Origin: Zygnema circumcarinatum
Lineage: Eukaryota; Streptophyta; Zygnematophyceae; Zygnematales; Zygnemataceae
Assembly: GCA_037447605.1 (NCBI GenBank)
Contig: CM074806.1
Location: 2,895,400 to 2,959,399, forward strand
Direction: 5' to 3'
Length of the DNA: 64,000 nt
In this document: positions 38,579 through 57,200 of the stretch, piece by piece
Layout: each line of letters begins with the position of its first letter
How positions within the stretch are numbered: the first letter of the stretch is position 1
The notes under the pieces: model-generated
Seen by the model: only the letters and a program-made list of their open reading frames with translations
What the model was told of the DNA's origin: nothing
Databases searched by the model: none
Made by a program: the position numbers and the translations under genes

Positions 38579-41288
38579 TCATACAAACTGGTAGAGAGCA
38601 GCGGTGAAGACGAAGGACATGGCTGCTCCAAACAAAGCCAGGATGCCACCTGGCGTCACTTGACGCTTGGCCACCGACCGTTCAGCTGCACATTCAAACA
38701 TATTTGCATCCGGCTATTCATCACAACAGTCTTACAATCACCACCTAGCATTTCAAAGTTTGAAACTTGCGCCATAAACACGTTGCAGCTTCTGGAAAGG
38801 AGAGATTGCTCACTGCAAGAAACTTGCATAAACAAAGATCTTAGAAAGCATTCGTTTGATAAGTATGGAAAGGCAGTTTGAAGAATAGCAGGACGAACCT
38901 GCCCAGAACATTACGCCCACCGATGCACCCAGGCCGAGGATGTAGGCATCTATTCCTGTCCCGCTGAAAGAGGCAGAATCGGAAAGAAAGCGAAGGAAAA
39001 AAAAAGAAGGTACATCAGTACGAGCAATCAGCTTCAAGCATAGGCATCTGAGTTGCAGTACAGTCGCAAGCAGCAAGTGGAAGATGGTAGCATTGGAAGT
39101 GAGCAGGAAATTCAGAACTCAGGCACTCTATTGCCTATTCCCACTTCACTAACTGTGGTAGCTTCAAGCATAATTTTTCAGTAAACAGAGCTTGCAGCTT
39201 TCATCTAACTACATGTTCTTTAAAAGGATGCAGCATGCTCCTTAGAAATTTCAGGTCAGAATTGCTGGTTAGACTGAAGAATAATCAAGAGCGAGGAAGT
39301 TAGAAAGTAAGGACACCAGACAATGAAAGGGTGAAGCCCAACAAGAGCCAAACAAAAGGAACTTTCGACCCAGAGAGACAGTGAAGAATGAGCGAGATAA
39401 AGAAGGCAGACCCAAGAAAACATGAAGACTAAAATGAAGCGTTGTAGATGCTTGTAGGGACTGAGACAGGGGCAGAACATATAGTTATATATCGGTAGAC
39501 GATTAAATGTCACACCTTTCCTGTATTCAAACCGACCAGCTTGAAACACACAGGGAAGGATGGAGAACAAGCCAAAAAATCGAAGGTACATTCAGAGCAC
39601 ATCCTCGGAATGTCTAGAATGGAATAACAACGCGCACAAAGAGCCATGGATGAACAATGCATCAACTGCATAACGGAGGGGAACCGGGTAGTCAATGTCT
39701 AATACACGATCCCATGCTTCTGCAGACACTGGTGACGCAGATGCTTCAGATCGGACTTTAAAGAGATTACCAAACGGACAGACATCTTCTCACAGCTCAT
39801 ATAAGCAACGTGATCGAACACATAAGCTTTCCTTCACCTTTTCACACACCTTCACTTGCAGTCTAAACCCGCAGCATTACACTACCATGCCTCAAAATGG
39901 AACCATAAACGAGCCCCCCAGAAACTGCAATCACACAGACAGGACAAGTTCTCGCAGGTATCCTCGCTGGGCCTAGGAACGCGGCCCAGGAATTAATACC
40001 CGAAAAGAATGCAATCCGCTATGCCCTACCACAGCAGCCATGCGATTGAGTATCGTCAAAGTTTGAGGAGGAGAACTCACTATCTCATTCTGATGATTGA
40101 AACTGCGAGAAGGCTCAACAAACCGAGCGCTGTCCGAGCGAAGGATTGGTCAAACCCGTCCTCCTTCACCCAAGTTGCTATGCAGTATCCGAGATGGAGA
40201 GCTGCAAATGCAAGCGTGAGAGCAGGAAGGAGGTAAACATGCTCCGAGTCTTCGTCCTCTTCACCTTCGTCCCCGCCATCGCCATCCCCGTCACCTCCGC
40301 GAGGGCCTTTCCCCCCATTTCCCCCGCCGGAATTCTCCTTCAGAACTGCTTTTTCTGGAAGCGACAACCCATCCATCATCTGCATAGCCCACGGGCTGTA
40401 TGCTATCTCCAGGTTGGTCCGAGCCATCGAAGCGTTCAGGTTGTCTATCTGTTCAACTAGTTGCTCCGGGAACACTGTATCATCATCCCGAAAGCACCGA
40501 GTTTCTCCGCAGCTCTTCTGCTCCCGCTGGCCGACTAAGACCACCGGATTCGCAGAGACTGAGTTTGGATAGAATACGGCATAGAAAGATGAAGGAGTAG
40601 CCGACAATTTGGGAGTGGAATCTGAGTGGCTCGGCAAATAGAAGACAACGGTTCCTGAGGACGGCTTCGAGCACTTCTCATAAGAACCCTGCATATTCCA
40701 GAGCCCCTGTTTGCCGCAAGAAGCGTCTGCTGCGTCATTCGCGAACGAGCGCCACTGCGGAGGAGCCGAACACGACACAGGTTCGCCATGTTTTGACGCC
40801 GAAGGACGGGCCATGGACGCCGAAAAAGCCCCTTCTGATGCCCCTACCGAAGGGACGCCCATTACATTATTGACACCTGCAGGCCTCGGACTCTGGCAAG
40901 GGCTTCCAGCAGGAGGGTAAAGCCCTCCCAGAGCCGAGGAGCCGAGCGGGCTGGAAGCTGTTGTGACTACAAGGGGCTGGGAAGGCAACGGCTGCCTCGG
41001 AGATGCGCGGGCAGAACTCGCCTGGCTAACAGCTAGCGTGCTGGAGCCTCGCAGATTCTGCTGCCACATGTCATCCTGAGAGTAAAGATTTGAACTGCCG
41101 GTTTTGAGCGTGTTGGCTGGGGGAGGAGGTACATAGGAAACTGACACCTTTGCAGAAGAGGGAGTGCGGTAGTGGCCATGGCGGTCAGATTTACTGCTGC
41201 CGCGGTGATGGCCATGACCTTTTCCGTAGCCTTTGGATGCCCTCACCACGTACTCCGCAATGCCCGCGTAGTACACAGTGGAACCCAT
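38579..41288 (-). CDS. Unrecognised protein with C-terminal four-helix membrane domain (3 exons, 450 aa)
   Basis: Exons 40081-41288, 38899-38963 and 38579-38658 join in phase (RMR-YGTGIDAY and FWA-VTPGG) and end at TGA (1353 bp). Residues 1-350 are low-complexity: His/Lys/Gly-rich near 18-45 (KGYGKGHGHHRG), then Ser/Pro/Ala-rich, then Gly/Asp/Glu-rich (about 315-345). Residues 351-450 hold four probable transmembrane helices (about 351-374, 384-400, 404-424 and 430-450) with small residues (LGLGASVGVMFWA), ending LYQFV directly at the membrane. I do not recognise the family. The clean splice phases and hydrophobic exons make it a real gene. The start MGSTVYY at 41288 is the first ATG of the frame. 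A telo-box lies 284 bp upstream. Confidence 0.8.
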
Positions 41289-41571
41289 GCTTCCGCTCGC
41301 GCCACCGAAAATTGCAGTCTAGGTCCCTTCCTGGAGATAAATTCCCCTGCAGGAAAAAGCTCAAGATAGAGAATCACTGAAGTGCCCAAAGAAGTAGATG
41401 CAAGAAGCTGCTGATTGCCTTCGGTTGGACGACGCCTCTACGACCTTCGTACGGTCCTCCAATTCAGCCTGCTGCAATCCCCTTCAGTCTTAACACGTCC
41501 GACGGTCGCCATGGCGGCCACCTGTGCCTGTCCCTCTCTCCATGGCCCTAGCTCCCGTCCCCTGCAAGTCC

Positions 41572-41583
41572 AACCCTAAAACC
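41572..41583. promoter_or_regulatory. Telo-box upstream of the membrane-protein gene
   Basis: AACCCTAAAACC, about 285 bp before the minus-strand start at 41288. Confidence 0.35.
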
Positions 41584-42348
41584 AGCAGCCCGCCCGCCCA
41601 AGGCGCTCCCCCGGGGGGGGCGCGGCTCCATGCTCGCTCGGAGGATCAAAATCCGTCCAGGTCAGCGATCTTGAATTTCCCGATTGCCACGTCACGTGAC
41701 GGACGGTCGGATGCGGCCGCGCCTGCGGTTAGAGGGCGGGCGGCGGATCCGGGCAGCCAATGGCGAACGCTTGGGCAGGGAGAAGGGAAAAAATCCACTC
41801 TTTTCATGTGCCCGGGGATTCGGGCAGCAGATCGTTTCCAAGGGCGGGCGCGATCCCCTGGTCGTTGCTCCCTCGGCGGTCGCAGTGCCGAGATGCAAAC
41901 CGCGGCGGAAAGTTTTCCAACCTGCGCGAATTGAAGTTTTTGCCGTCCGCCCGCAGCCGGGGCGCAGGTGCGCCAGCGAGAATGCGCGACGATTTGAGGC
42001 CACGTGGCAGCTGCGCGAGAGATTGGCGCAGGATGACGTGCCACGTGTCGGGATCAAGCTAGTCCCCTGCCCTACTTCAGTTAAAGGCGAGGTCCCGCCC
42101 GCCTTTCCGAGGCGCATTCAACCGCCCCCGCCGCCTCAAAATGCGCAACCGTGCGCAATTGCATCAGCAAACTTGAACCACGTCAGCAAAGCTGCAGACA
42201 GTCGACCCCCGCGGAGGGCCGTACCGTACGGTACTACTGTCGTTTGAGCCGGTCTGCACCCGCCCGTGGCGGCCGCGTCGTGGCTTGCGGCCCGCCTGCC
42301 CGCCGGGTTCTGTCGGCCGCCCGGAGCGCCCGCCCACCCGCAGCAGCC

Positions 42349-42382
42349 ATAAGCCATAGCCATAGCCATAGCCATAGCAATA
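42349..42382. repeat. GCCATA hexanucleotide tandem repeat
   Basis: About five imperfect units of AGCCAT (with one AGCAAT). It is a short minisatellite in intergenic DNA. Confidence 0.85.
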
Positions 42383-42804
42383 GCTGCCAGCCATAGAAAG
42401 ATATTTGGGCGGCGTTGGCCGCCCCCGCCCCCGCCTCCTCCTCGTACGGTCGGTCGGGCCCTCCGCCCTTCGGCCCGCGCGGCGCGGCCGCGTCAAGAAC
42501 TCGAACCGTCTGCCAGCTGGCGGCTGGCGGCTGCAGTCAAAGCGCGCCACGTGGCGTTGATCATCATCATCCTCCGGGATCCCCCCCGCGCGCGAGGCGG
42601 CGGCCTCCGCCCGGGAGGGAGGTGGTCACCTGCGTCCGTCCGTCCGTCCGTCCGCGCTACAGTTCCGTACTATACACCTTGAGGTTCGATACAGCAGTGT
42701 ATAATACCGTATATATATGAATACAGTATTCGCGGCTGCTTCTAGGGCTGCGTTGTTGTGCCTAGGCGTAGTTTTCCGCTCCGAGCTTCGTTTTATTGTG
42801 TTTC

Positions 42805-42890
42805 GGTCCTTTGTGACCAGTCCTTCGTGGTTCCACATTTTGCCTTTATCCATGTAAATTTGATGGCCTCGCCATCGCGAGTTCAATGAA
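42805..42890 (+). repeat. Dispersed repeat, copy 1 (about 86 bp)
   Basis: Shares with 43631-43717 the order GACCAGTCC, GTGGTTCCACAT, TTTATCCAT and GCCATCGCGAGTTCAATG, with about 75-80 per cent identity by eye. The last motif occurs alone at 53592, 59173 and, inverted, at 53806 and 63969. It is probably one end of a transposable element family. Confidence 0.7.
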
Positions 42891-42943
42891 AGTTTGCAAT
42901 ACAGTATTTATACACTATAATACTCAAATGACTAGTGTTGAAA

Positions 42944-42996
42944 TCCGTACAATCGGACATATAATTGTACGGAGGTAGTGTACGAAATTGTACGGG
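42944..42996. promoter_or_regulatory. Cluster of SBP-box-type GTAC sites
   Basis: TCCGTACAA at 42944-42952 and TTGTACGGA at 42965-42973 both match the SBP/SPL consensus TNCGTACAA (second one inverted). TTGTACGGG at 42988-42996 and a GTGTACGA at 42978 are near matches. Four GTAC cores in about 50 bp is dense. Function is inferred from motif only. Confidence 0.45.
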
Positions 42997-43093
42997 CCGA
43001 GTCACGCGTGTTGAGTGTTTAGCAAGTGACGTGAATCCCTAGACCCTTCGCTGAACCAACTTCAATTAAATCCAACGGGTACCGCTGGAGGGA

Positions 43094-43161
43094 AACGCAA
43101 CCACAAGACATTCAAGCAAGTTCAAGCGGTAACGCAACCACAAGACATTCAAGCAAGTTCA
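43094..43161. repeat. Tandem duplication of a 31 bp unit
   Basis: AACGCAACCACAAGACATTC followed by AAGCAAGTTCA occurs at 43094-43124 and again at 43131-43161, with only a few bases between. It looks like a recent slippage or repair duplication. Confidence 0.85.
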
Positions 43162-43265
43162 TTGTAAAAAGAGGAGCCGCCTTGGAGCGAACAAGATAGA
43201 ACGACAGACAGCCATAGCTTTCAATGCTGCACAATTGGTCCGGACTATACAAGACATAAGAAATT

Positions 43266-43631
43266 GTGGGCAAGATACCTTTCTGGCCCTGTGTGAACTC
43301 AAAGAGGTCATCGATAATTACTGCTGCTCGCTCTACGACCCTTCCAACGAGTAGCAATGTAACAGCTGACGACCACAGCTTAGGACGAGAGTTCGAACAA
43401 GGAGCTAATGGCAATGACGCCCATGACGATGAAGACTTTAAAGACGAACTGTTTAGCTCCATGGACTTCGATGGGTTGTTGGACGATCCAAACCTCATGC
43501 CGGATAGTGCACTCTTCGGTGACAACTTGGGTGCTGGCGTTATTGACGATATTCTTGACGAGATTGATCAGAGTAAGTATAGCATCATCAATGAGATGAA
43601 TAGTTCACTAGCTTCTTTCTTTTGTGCTTAG
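43266..43631 (+). CDS. Acidic exon-like open frame between two repeat copies (121 codons)
   Basis: A frame whose middle part is strongly acidic and hydrophobic (DFKDELFSSMDFDG, then DDILDEIDQ), the composition of a transcription activation domain. The N-terminal regions of plant GLK-type and similar transcription factors have a related look, but I cannot claim homology. A perfect GT donor (A|GTAAGT) sits at 43572 directly after DEIDQ, and the frame then runs into the second dispersed repeat, so the last 19 residues are probably intron. No further exon was found. It may be the first exon of a gene fragment carried by a transposable element, or a small real gene whose second exon I missed. Confidence 0.35.
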   Translation: MGKIPFWPCVNSKRSSIITAARSTTLPTSSNVTADDHSLGREFEQGANGNDAHDDEDFKDELFSSMDFDGLLDDPNLMPDSALFGDNLGAGVIDDILDEIDQSKYSIINEMNSSLASFFCA

Positions 43632-43717
43632 GCCTTTTGCGACCAGTCCCTTGTGGTTCCACATCATGCTTTTGTCCATAAAAAATTGATCTCCTCGCCA
43701 TCGTGAGATCAATGCCA
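43631..43717 (+). repeat. Dispersed repeat, copy 2 (about 87 bp)
   Basis: Direct partner of 42805-42890, flanking the acidic exon-like frame. It contains GCCATCGTGAGATCAATG at 43697-43714. This core form (TGAGA) is shared with 53592 and 59173, whereas copy 1 has CGAGT as in the inverted copies at 53806 and 63969. Confidence 0.7.
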
Positions 43718-45258
43718 CTTTTTTCGCCATTCACTTGTCGTCTTTGGGTGTGATTAGTATAAATAGTAGTAGAAGAAGAAAGGGGTGGCTTTTTTGTTGT
43801 GTGCATAAAGAGTTTTAATCATCATTCTGTTGTTGCTCTTCTTCTCTTATCCTTCTCATGATACCTTCACCGCTGTAGGTAGCAGCACTACCACATGGCC
43901 CATCATCAATACCCCCCTTGAAACTGCTCTTGTGCACCTATTTTTCAATACAACTATTTTGAGACTAGTATAAGGTGTCTTAGAGCTGCCTTACGGCTTG
44001 AAGCTTCAATTATTATAATCAGTCTCTGTCTAACTAGCAAGAAAACGAATAAAAGACGTTAAATATATATAAAGTACACTGTATTTTAAAATGTGGTATA
44101 ATACGCACGTTTTATACAGTGTGTTATAGACGCGTTTGATACATACGGATCTATAGTCCGCGCTGCACGCCCGCCGCTCGTTCCGCATCCTGGCGCGGTG
44201 GCGCCATGACGTGAGCCCTCGGCCCTCCCTTCCTCCCTCCCTCCCTCGAGCCTCCCTCGAGGTCCCCTGCAAGGTTGGGATCGTCACCGCTTGTTCCACT
44301 CGCGAGAGGTCGGCGCGGCGCGGCGCAGCGCTGCCTCGCTTCACGCGGCGCGGCCTCCCTTGAGCACATCTCGCGAGCTTGGCGAAGTGTGATGAGGCAC
44401 GGAACGAACAGGCCGCGGCGTTGCAAACTCTCCGGATTCTGCAGGGCGTACGAGTGCACGACGCAACTCGATTTCGAGCTGCCAACCAGCTCGTGCCAGC
44501 CTGCCTGCCTGCCTGCCTGGCGGGGCGCGCTCCATGGACGCAGCGGAGCCGGTTGGCACATTGCCGTGCGTCCGTCGGATGGTCTGTGTTCCAAGTATCT
44601 TGTTTTGTCCTGTAGCGAAAAGCCTTTTCAAGTTCTATCTGCGACTTTGCCGGCGCGGCTTGTCTTGCTTCTGCTGTTGCGGTCGGGCGAGCAGTGCTGC
44701 GAGCGAGCTAAAGCGAAACTGGGCACGGGGCCATGAAAGGGCTCGAAGTGCGCACAGGAGGAGACGTGAGCAGAGTCTGACGAGCAAATCTCCAGGAGTC
44801 TCATCGAAGGAGAACGTCTCACCATCTCAAGCTTTCGTTTCGACACAACCTCCATTTTGACTTTCCCTTCAGTCAGACTAAACGGGCGGGCGGGCGGGCG
44901 GTACACAGAATTACAGTCGGCTGCGTATGCCAAAGCAAACGCCATTTCACGGGTCGTACCAGGTCTTCCTTACCGCAGTGCACAGAAGACCTATACCCAT
45001 CCGCAGCACGTCTGCAGCCACACGTTCATTTGAAACAATTCCAGATCATCCCCCCACTTGGGTAAAACCCAACCTCGGGCATGGGAACAGTCCACGGGAT
45101 GCAAGTGTTAACGATTCAACGTGTTGGGATGACAAAAACAAAAAACCCGCCAGGAAGCTCCCTTGCAAGGCAAAATGGAGGCTGCAATTAAGACTCCGCC
45201 AACCCCCCCGCTGAGATGCCTTCCCCACGGACGTCTGCGGCTACACGGGGTGGGAGCG
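43718..45258. other. Intergenic before the UBP5-like 3' end
   Basis: 43718-44130 is AT-rich. 44140-44800 is GC-rich with a CTGC tetranucleotide run (about 44500-44520). A (GGGC)4 run lies at 44884-44901. The left part of the UBP5-like 3' untranslated region probably lies in 44950-45258. Open frames in the GC-rich part have no family features and were not called. Confidence 0.45.
44884..44901. repeat. GGGC tetranucleotide run, possible G-quadruplex
   Basis: Four GGG blocks separated by single C, the minimal pattern for an intrastrand G-quadruplex on the plus strand. Confidence 0.7.
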
Positions 45259-52508
<7,250 letters not shown>

Positions 52509-54262
52509 CCTAACACCTGAGAGGCAAGAATACGCAGCTGTCAGGAAAAAGAAACAGAGAAAAAGAGAAAGAGCCTTAAGAGCTACGGGGAATTGCTGCG
52601 ATGCTTCCAAAACATTCAAGCAAGCGGACCGCAGGGAGTAGCCCTATCACCAAAAACAACGAGAAGGTGCAAAAAAACTGCGGAGCAAACAAAAGAGGCC
52701 TATTATTTTTCACGGATGTTACCCGTGCCTGTGAAAAGTGTATGCATCAGCGAATGATATGCTTGTGGAAAGGTGAAGTTATGACATTTGCAGTCATGTA
52801 GGATCAAACAGAGAAAACTAAGGCAACTTCTCGGTATGCTTTGAGGCGCTTAAGCCGTGAAAACGAATTGGCAGAAAACCAGGGGAACGGATTCGTTTTA
52901 AAAGAATAAAACATCCGGGAAAACAAAAAAAACGGCACTCCTGGGTCGTTCTCAAGATACTCCTCGCAAATAAACGAATTTCCCTTTACTCTTGAAACCG
53001 CCGAACGAGCATAACTGCTGAAATTTGCTCACCATGTTTCCACAGCCGCATCGAAAAGGATTGAATAAAACTTTGACGATTCAACGAACACTTGGATCTC
53101 GTACCTTTTTCCAAACAGCAATCCACAGATCTTTGAGGCACGAAGCCCAACCACTCCACTTCCCGGGTGAATCGCCCGCAACGTCGCTTGTGTACTTCGA
53201 CTCACGGACCCTCACCGACCGGGCACCCACCGTTCCCTGAAACCCTGACTACTTTGCGCCTAAATATAAGCAAACTCAACTCGCAGAAGGAGCTACGAAG
53301 TCATAGTGATGATAAATTTAAGTGGCGGCGGCCAAGCTTCGGCTCATGATCCATGGTCCAAGGCGCGACGGCGGGAAAGGAGACCCGTTAGGCAATGACA
53401 CTGAGCCAGCCACACGCAGCGAGGCACCGGAGGCGTATGGCTCATGGCGGGGCCTCATCCGGGCGGCCGCAGGACGGGGGCCGCGGCTATGGAAACGCCA
53501 CGCTGTATGCTGCCCTAGGAGAACAAGCTTTGGAATTACTTCTCGGAATTTGCAGTACTGGATACATGATCGCATCGCGTCGCCAACCGTTGCCATCGTG
53601 AGATCAATGCCCAATTACCAATTGCCAATCTTGAGTTTTCGATTGGCCAAACGACTGTTCGCCAATGGTTGAGCGGCCAATGGTTGACAGCGACTTGGCA
53701 ATGGTTGGCTGGTTTCGCTAATCAATGGTTGCAGCCGTTGCCAATGTTTGCAACCAGGGAAAATATGGTATGCATCGTGAGATGTCGAAGCGAAGGGGAA
53801 CTTTCATTGAACTCGCGATGGAAGCCGTTTCGCTAGTGTGTTGTCCATTACGGTACAATACGGTACTTGTACTGTTGTAATACGGACGGAGCGCTCCCTG
53901 GCCTGCCTGTGATATGCTGCTCGTCTCTACCGTGGTGGACGACCGGACTGGACCGCCTGATCCTCTCACAGGCCCGGGCTCTACTTCTCGGGGAAGCAAC
54001 TACTGAAACGGGAGTCCTGTTTCATATTGTATGGTCTCGTGGTTGAAGGACAGGCAGATTGCAGAGTCCACTTGAGAAGTGTGTGAAAAGTCTGTGTTAC
54101 TGCATGTTCAACAAGGGGCAATTGACACCATGCAAAGGAGCACAGTATGTATTTACAAAGAATGATTTATTCAATGTCTTCCCACACCATCAATCGCCAC
54201 GAGGAGCTGACACAAAAATAATGACCTCATGAATGATCATTTCCCTCCACATGACTGCCAAT
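52509..54262. other. Intergenic: UBP5-like leader and repeat-rich spacer
   Basis: A CTCAG acceptor-like site just before the UBP start at 52508 (about 52517) suggests a spliced leader. 53390-53560 is GC-rich with no supported gene. 53590-53830 is a repeat cluster. 53845-53890 has repeated ACGGTAC/TACTGT motifs. 54000-54262 is the likely 3' untranslated region of the thiouridylase. Confidence 0.45.
53592..53822. repeat. Composite repeat: inverted core motifs around CAATGGTTG units
   Basis: GCCATCGTGAGATCAATG at 53592-53609 faces the inverted form CATTGAACTCGCGATGG at 53806-53822. Between them CAATGGTTG occurs four times (about 53658-53745), plus CAATGTTTG once. The arrangement resembles a small inverted-repeat element. 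The CAATGGTTG unit is also the main interior motif of the MITE at 32566-32701. Confidence 0.65.
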
Positions 54263-57200
54263 TCAGTCTCTCGCACTTGAAAGTCTTGAGGTGTTGTCGT
54301 GCTCTCCATTAGCCTCGACCTTTATCTGTTGCACGGTCACGAGCTCATGCAAGCCCGCAAGCTCAAGCGTAAGCCCTTCGTCATCGCCCTCTGATGATTC
54401 TTTCCGTTTTCTGTCCTCCCTCCTTTTTTTCTTCTTGCCCACCTTCGGCCCTTCCTCCTCCCACGACAGTGATGCTTTCTCGATGGCTTGCTGCGATGGA
54501 ACTTCAGCGACTTCACCGCCCATCGCCTCCAGTATGACTCCAGAGCCCAAACAAGTATCGCCCTCATACAGGGCTGCATACTGCCCTGGAGCCAACCCTT
54601 GATCATCCTCTTCCAGATTCACTATTGCAGTTTCTCCACTTGACCCCGTTCCGTCTTTTCCTTGCGGGCAAAACTCCAATGAACAATTGTAAAACCTTGG
54701 CCCATGGCGTACCTGCACAAATTTCCCCAAGCCCCTTCAGAATTCGCATGAGGAAGACCCTGACAACATCAAAGCTGGAGATTTCACGCATGTAAGTGCC
54801 AGTCGTCAAATCATATCCTGCAGAACAATCGTACGGAAGGAAACCAGTTGATGGATGAGTCCCACGAGTTTCTCAGGCATAACACATTTACTCACCACAT
54901 ATACCACCATCAACAGCAACTTGACGAGCAAAATTGCTACAAACAGAGTAACTCTTACTTTACACCTCAAGCCGGTAGCAGATTCAGGAGCAACTCCAAG
55001 TATCCAACTAAAGTTTCCTGCTCGAAACATGCGGCGGCTCTTTTCCGGTGAATAATAATTCCGTGACACGAACACGACATTATTCTCAACATCCTTTGCC
55101 ACTACATACCTGCAAAGGAAACCATTTCATCTGTCACTCGTCAATCGTCTTAAAGTCTGCGTGCATAGTCTGCACCAAATTCGAAAGTCTCATAGGCCTG
55201 AATCGCATACAAAAATAAAATTCTGAACAAAGTTCTAATCTATCCATTAAAGCAGGCATCACTATTTCGTTCAATAATGATAGACTGTCTCACTATGACA
55301 CTGCATCTCTTCAATCCGCTAAATCGTCGAATCTACAGCCACTTCCATTTTCGTTGAAGATTCTGAGTCAAGGACTTCCGCAACAATGATAGAAAGCTTG
55401 ATTTCGGACTTCAAGACGACAAAGACTCAAGAATTACGTAGCATCTCCTTCTTGTACTGAAAGCTTCAAAAGGTCGGAAATAGAAACTAGCTTCAAGAAA
55501 GTCCACTAGTAGGCAGCTCTTACTGTACTGATCTGTTCAACAAAAGCACCTACCAAGGGCCGCCAGAAAGTCGTAAACCCTGACGCTGACCAATGGTATG
55601 GAACCAGAAGCCCTTGTGTACTCCTAAAATCTCTCCTGTTTCTGCTTCCATGATCCGTCCCCGTCGCTCGCCAAGATGTTGGGCCACAAACTCACTGAAT
55701 TTCACCTGTACGAGGGACTTATGCTCAAACTGTAATTCTGAAAAAATCTCACAAATAATGATCTCGTTGACACTCTCAAAACTAAGGACTTGTGCGCGAG
55801 TGGATAAGACACAGCTTCTCTGCCGTGGAATTCTTTCCCTTTCAGCACTTGCATTTCTGTATGCTCGTCAAACAGAAAATTATAAGACGTGAATAGAGAA
55901 GGATGATTGATCAGACACAAAAGGAGAAAATCCAAGCCAAAAGATAGCATACCTTCCCAAGAAAACAGATTCCCTGTGAGTCACGCCGCCTTTCATTCGG
56001 TAGACGAAGTGCTTCAGCCAGCAGCCTCACTTCAGCCTGCACCGCATGAACAATTGGAAAAATCAATTGAAAGGCACGGTATGCTCCTCTGTATCAATAC
56101 ACTCAACCACCGAAACCTCACCACAGAAGTGAGGTACGCTGCTAATGAACTAAACCACCAATGATGACCACCGTTCATCTCTTGAAGACGTGCAACCTTC
56201 AATTCCCTAACATCCAATAAGTTAATAAGGTACAATCTCATGGATGCTCGTGCCAATATCGAAACGCAAGTTTTGCCAATGAGTGAGCATAAACAGCCCT
56301 TATCTATCACAGAATATGCTGGAGACAAGCAAAACCATCCCGTAAAGGAAAAGCAACTCTAGAAATTTGATACAGAAAGATTGAAGCCATATTCCAAGTA
56401 ACCAGCATGTGACAGGCAAACCAACCTTAGAGATTGAACCCAGAGGAAACATGGCCCGTTTTAGCTGGTGCTGGCTCAGATGAGACAAAAAGTATGTTTG
56501 GTCCTTCACCTGCACTGTCAGTGGAGGAATGCCAGATGTCACTCGAAGGATGACAGCGTACACAGAGTAAGACCAGCAAGTCAGAGCTGAGTGGATCATG
56601 CATTTTTCATTCAGAATCAAGCGCCCATTTAAAAACACTTCGCAAGCTCAGTCAGCCCAAAATAGGCTACACAGTATTGTCCGTACCTCATCAGCAGATA
56701 GCAAAAGCTCCACAAACTGCTCTTGGACACCACGTCTTAACACCGGCTTCCGTAGAACTTTTGCATAGTGACCCGATGCCACACGATCAAACTCTGAAAA
56801 ATCAACATGATCATAAAATGCACCTGAAACACGGCAACAGTGCGTATCAGCATTTACAAGTTGGAAAATGTTTCCTTAAACGTTCATACAGCATAACGTA
56901 ATGGATCCGTAGACAAATCAAAAGTGATTTATTTGAAATTTCTGAAGGGCTATAGACGAAATCTCCCATTTTTGTTACGCGTCAACATTGCTATATTGCA
57001 CGCCCAATCTTTCCACGTCTATCAAGCCTTACCACAAAGTAATCTAGATATACTTAAAAGCTGATAAATATCTTTCTAAGAACACGATGACTGAAGTTTA
57101 TGCATTACCAAATTTAACTCGAGAATTGCAGAGAATATCGGGGTTTGGAGTCCGTCCAGCTTCAATTTCCGACACAGAATGTGCCACAACGCGATTCCAA

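Larger units (their letters stand above)
41289..43265. other. Intergenic: GC-rich promoter side, then repeat-rich AT-richer side
   Basis: 41289-42620 is GC-rich with a telo-box at 41572, several CACGTG cores (41694, near 42002 and 42042, and 42553) and a GCCATA-repeat at 42349-42382. 42620-43160 contains GTAC-rich motifs, a first copy of a dispersed repeat (42805-42890), a cluster of SBP-box-type sites and a 31 bp tandem duplication. Many GC-rich open frames here overlap on both strands and are not called. Confidence 0.5.

Noticed and set aside
41646-42247. Several 130-190 codon frames
   Set aside because: All lie in a GC-rich promoter region, mutually overlapping in most frames, with Arg/Pro/Ala-rich composition typical of non-coding GC-rich DNA.
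42805-43717. The two 86 bp direct repeats as LTRs of a short retroelement
   Set aside because: Too short and too diverged for LTRs. No TG...CA ends, primer site or polypurine tract is visible, and single copies occur elsewhere.
44275-44736. 153-codon plus-strand frame, and overlapping frames on both strands up to 44860
   Set aside because: GC-rich spacer. The frames overlap on both strands with no recognisable motif and no clear splice context.
53592-53822. CRISPR-like array
   Set aside because: The CAATGGTTG units are irregularly spaced and only 9 bp long, and the genome is eukaryotic.
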